Positions 4,546-6,296 of a DNA stretch of 6,296 nt are shown in pieces. The DNA lies in contig JAEZBT010000359.1 in the NCBI GenBank assembly GCA_023426865.1, forward strand, positions 1 to 6,296, in the 5' to 3' direction. The position numbers and the translations under genes were made by a program. The DNA comes from Actinomycetes bacterium. GTDB lineage: Bacteria; Actinomycetota; Actinomycetes; Actinomycetales; Cellulomonadaceae. Below the pieces are notes generated by a model that was given only the letters and a program-made list of their open reading frames with translations, had not been told where the DNA came from and searched no databases. Numbering within the stretch: position 1 is the first letter of the stretch; each line of letters starts with the position of its first letter.

Positions 4546-6281
4546 ACGCGCACACGCAGACCGCCCAGCCCGCCCGCCCGGCGACCGCCCGCACCGGTCC
4601 GGCGAACCACCCTGCCGAGCCGAACCACGCGCCGCGTCGTCCCTTCGCCCGCGGCGACGCGCGGATCGAGGTGGTCGGCCCGCCCGTCCCGGGGGCCGCC
4701 ACGGTGCTCACGCCGGAGGCGCTCGCGTTCCTCGCCGACCTGCACGTGCGCTTCGCGGGCCGGCGTCACGACCTGCTCCTCGAGCGGCAGCGGCGGCAGG
4801 AGCGCTACAGCAACGGCGTCGACCCCGACTTCCTGCCCGCGACCGCCGCGATCCGCAAGGACCCGACCTGGCGGGTCGCCGGTCCCGGGCCGGGGCTGGA
4901 GGACCGGCGGGTGGAGATCACCGGCCCGACCGACCGCAAGATGACGGTCAACGCTCTCAACTCCGGTGCGAGGGTCTGGCTCGCGGACCAGGAGGACGCC
5001 ACCTCGCCGACCTGGGAGAACGTCGTCGGCGGACAGCACTCGCTGTACGACGCGATCCGGGGGCAGGTCGACTTCGTCTCGCCCGAGGGCAAGGAGTACC
5101 GGGTCGGGGCGGTGACGCCGACGATCGTCATGCGGCCGCGCGGCTGGCACCTCGCCGAGCGGCACCTGCGGTTCGTCGACCGGTCCGGCCAGCCCACGGC
5201 GGCATCGGCGAGCCTCGTCGACGCGGGCCTGTACGCGTTCCACAACGCCGCGGCGCTCGTGGCCGGTGGGCGCGGCCCGTACTTCTACCTGCCGAAGATC
5301 GAGAACCACCTCGAGGCGCGGCTGTGGGACGAGGTCTTCACGGTCATGGAGGTCCGGCTCGGGCTGCCGCACGGGACAATCCGGGCGACGGTGCTCATCG
5401 AGACGATCACCGCAGCCTTCGAGATGGAGGAGATCCTCTACGAGCTCCGGGACCACTGCGCGGGCCTCAACGCCGGCCGGTGGGACTACATCTTCAGCGT
5501 CATCAAGACCTTCCGGGAGCGCGGGCCGCGGTACGTCCTGCCGGACCGGGCCCAGGTCACGATGACCGTGCCCTTCATGCGGGCCTACACCGAGCTGCTC
5601 GTGGCGACGTGCCACCGTCGCGGTGCGCAGGCCATCGGCGGCATGTCGGCGTTCATCCCGAACCGCAAGGACCCGGAGGTCACCGCGCGGGCGCTGGACC
5701 AGGTGCGCGCGGACAAGGAGCGTGAGGCGGGGCAGGGCTTCGACGGGACCTGGGTCGCGCACCCCGACCTCGTCCCGGTCGCGCGGGAGGTGTTCGACGC
5801 CGCCCTCGGCGACCGGCCGGACCAGCGGCACCGCCTGCGCGACGACGTCCGCGTCACCGCCGCCCAGCTCCTCGACGTCCGCTCCGCCAACGGCCGGGTC
5901 ACCGAGGCGGGTGTCCGGGGCAACGTGAGCGTCGCCCTGCGCTACCTCGAGTCGTGGCTCCGGGGGGTCGGGGCGGCGGCCCTCGACAACCTCATGGAGG
6001 ACGCGGCGACGGCGGAGATCTCGCGCTCGCAGATCTGGCAGTGGATCCACCACGGCACCGAGACGGCCGAGGGCCGACGGATCACGCGTGCGTGGGTCGC
6101 GGAGGTGCTCGCCGACGTCGTCGCGACGCTGCCGCGGGCCGCCGGGGACCGGTTCGACGACGCCGAGGCCCTGTTCCGGCAGGTCGCCCTGGCCGAGGAC
6201 TACCCGAGCTTCCTGACCCTGTCCGCGTACGCGCAGCACCTGGTCCAGCGCCCGGAGGGGTCGGCGTCGCCGCGGGGCTGA
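4542..6281 (+). CDS. aceB: malate synthase A
   Basis: Malate synthase condenses glyoxylate with acetyl-CoA to give malate and CoA, the second glyoxylate-bypass step, in the cytoplasm with Mg2+. The 579-residue protein is the A isoform (E. coli AceB, 533 residues), not the ~720-residue G isoform that mycobacteria and corynebacteria use. Landmarks are R-P-R-G at 198-201 (Arg198 the likely catalytic Arg), VLIET with metal ligand Glu287, GRWDYIFS with Asp315, and LMEDAATAE with Glu486 and general base Asp487. DGTWVAHP (401-408) is also typical. The first ~35 residues are a Pro/Ala/Thr-rich tail with no match in E. coli; the conserved part begins near VLTPEALAFL (55-64). The ATG at 4542 overlaps the aceA stop (ATGA) and has GGAGGA at 4531-4536, so translation is probably coupled. 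The stop TGA is at 6279-6281. The remaining 15 nt of the window show no terminator. Confidence 0.96.
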   Translation: MNAHTQTAQPARPATARTGPANHPAEPNHAPRRPFARGDARIEVVGPPVPGAATVLTPEALAFLADLHVRFAGRRHDLLLERQRRQERYSNGVDPDFLPATAAIRKDPTWRVAGPGPGLEDRRVEITGPTDRKMTVNALNSGARVWLADQEDATSPTWENVVGGQHSLYDAIRGQVDFVSPEGKEYRVGAVTPTIVMRPRGWHLAERHLRFVDRSGQPTAASASLVDAGLYAFHNAAALVAGGRGPYFYLPKIENHLEARLWDEVFTVMEVRLGLPHGTIRATVLIETITAAFEMEEILYELRDHCAGLNAGRWDYIFSVIKTFRERGPRYVLPDRAQVTMTVPFMRAYTELLVATCHRRGAQAIGGMSAFIPNRKDPEVTARALDQVRADKEREAGQGFDGTWVAHPDLVPVAREVFDAALGDRPDQRHRLRDDVRVTAAQLLDVRSANGRVTEAGVRGNVSVALRYLESWLRGVGAAALDNLMEDAATAEISRSQIWQWIHHGTETAEGRRITRAWVAEVLADVVATLPRAAGDRFDDAEALFRQVALAEDYPSFLTLSAYAQHLVQRPEGSASPRG

Positions 6282-6296
6282 GGGGCGCGGCAGCGA

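Noticed and set aside
4410..6239. Long minus-strand open frame opposite aceB
   Set aside because: Antisense to malate synthase A with repetitive Arg/Asp/Val composition and no domain signal.

Overview
The window is very GC-rich with strong G/C third-position bias. It reads as chromosomal DNA from an actinobacterium, probably in or near the Micrococcales/Cellulomonadaceae; that placement is an inference from composition and protein style, not from a search. Its core is a glyoxylate-bypass locus. A divergently transcribed ScfR/RamB-type regulator (minus strand, 1446-2960) faces an isocitrate lyase gene, aceA (3103-4545). The aceA stop overlaps the start of a malate synthase A gene, aceB (4542-6281), by 4 nt.

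Left part: 1-451 is the 5' part of a PfkB-family sugar or nucleoside kinase gene on the minus strand, cut by the window edge. At 538-611 there is a complete tRNA with a CAT anticodon. Its C4-G69 and C5-G68 acceptor pairs point to tRNA-Ile2 (C34 converted to lysidine) rather than elongator tRNA-Met. Just downstream (630-716) are four tandem copies of a 17-nt motif with a 22-25 nt period. A short stretch resembling the start of an IS481-type transposase follows at 725-775, so this is probably a decayed insertion-sequence end. About 776-1003 holds nothing I can assign. A small SemiSWEET sugar transporter gene follows (1084-1392, GTG start, strong Shine-Dalgarno). It converges on the regulator gene with a 53-nt gap.

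Right part: the 142-nt divergent region 2961-3102 contains a perfect 10-bp-arm inverted repeat (3007-3030), the only AT-rich stretch there. It is the obvious candidate operator for the regulator. Isocitrate lyase splits isocitrate into glyoxylate and succinate, and malate synthase condenses glyoxylate with acetyl-CoA. Together they allow net carbon gain from acetate and fatty acids. The regulator combines an XRE helix-turn-helix, a degenerate M78/IrrE-type metallopeptidase fold and a cysteine-containing ScfR domain, which suits sensing of acyl-CoA status.

The window is mostly ordinary metabolism. The points worth a second look are the putative operator, the inactivated protease motif and cysteine set of the regulator, the unusual N-terminal tails on both enzymes, and the IS remnant beside the tRNA. 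I see no convincing new defence or mobile system.
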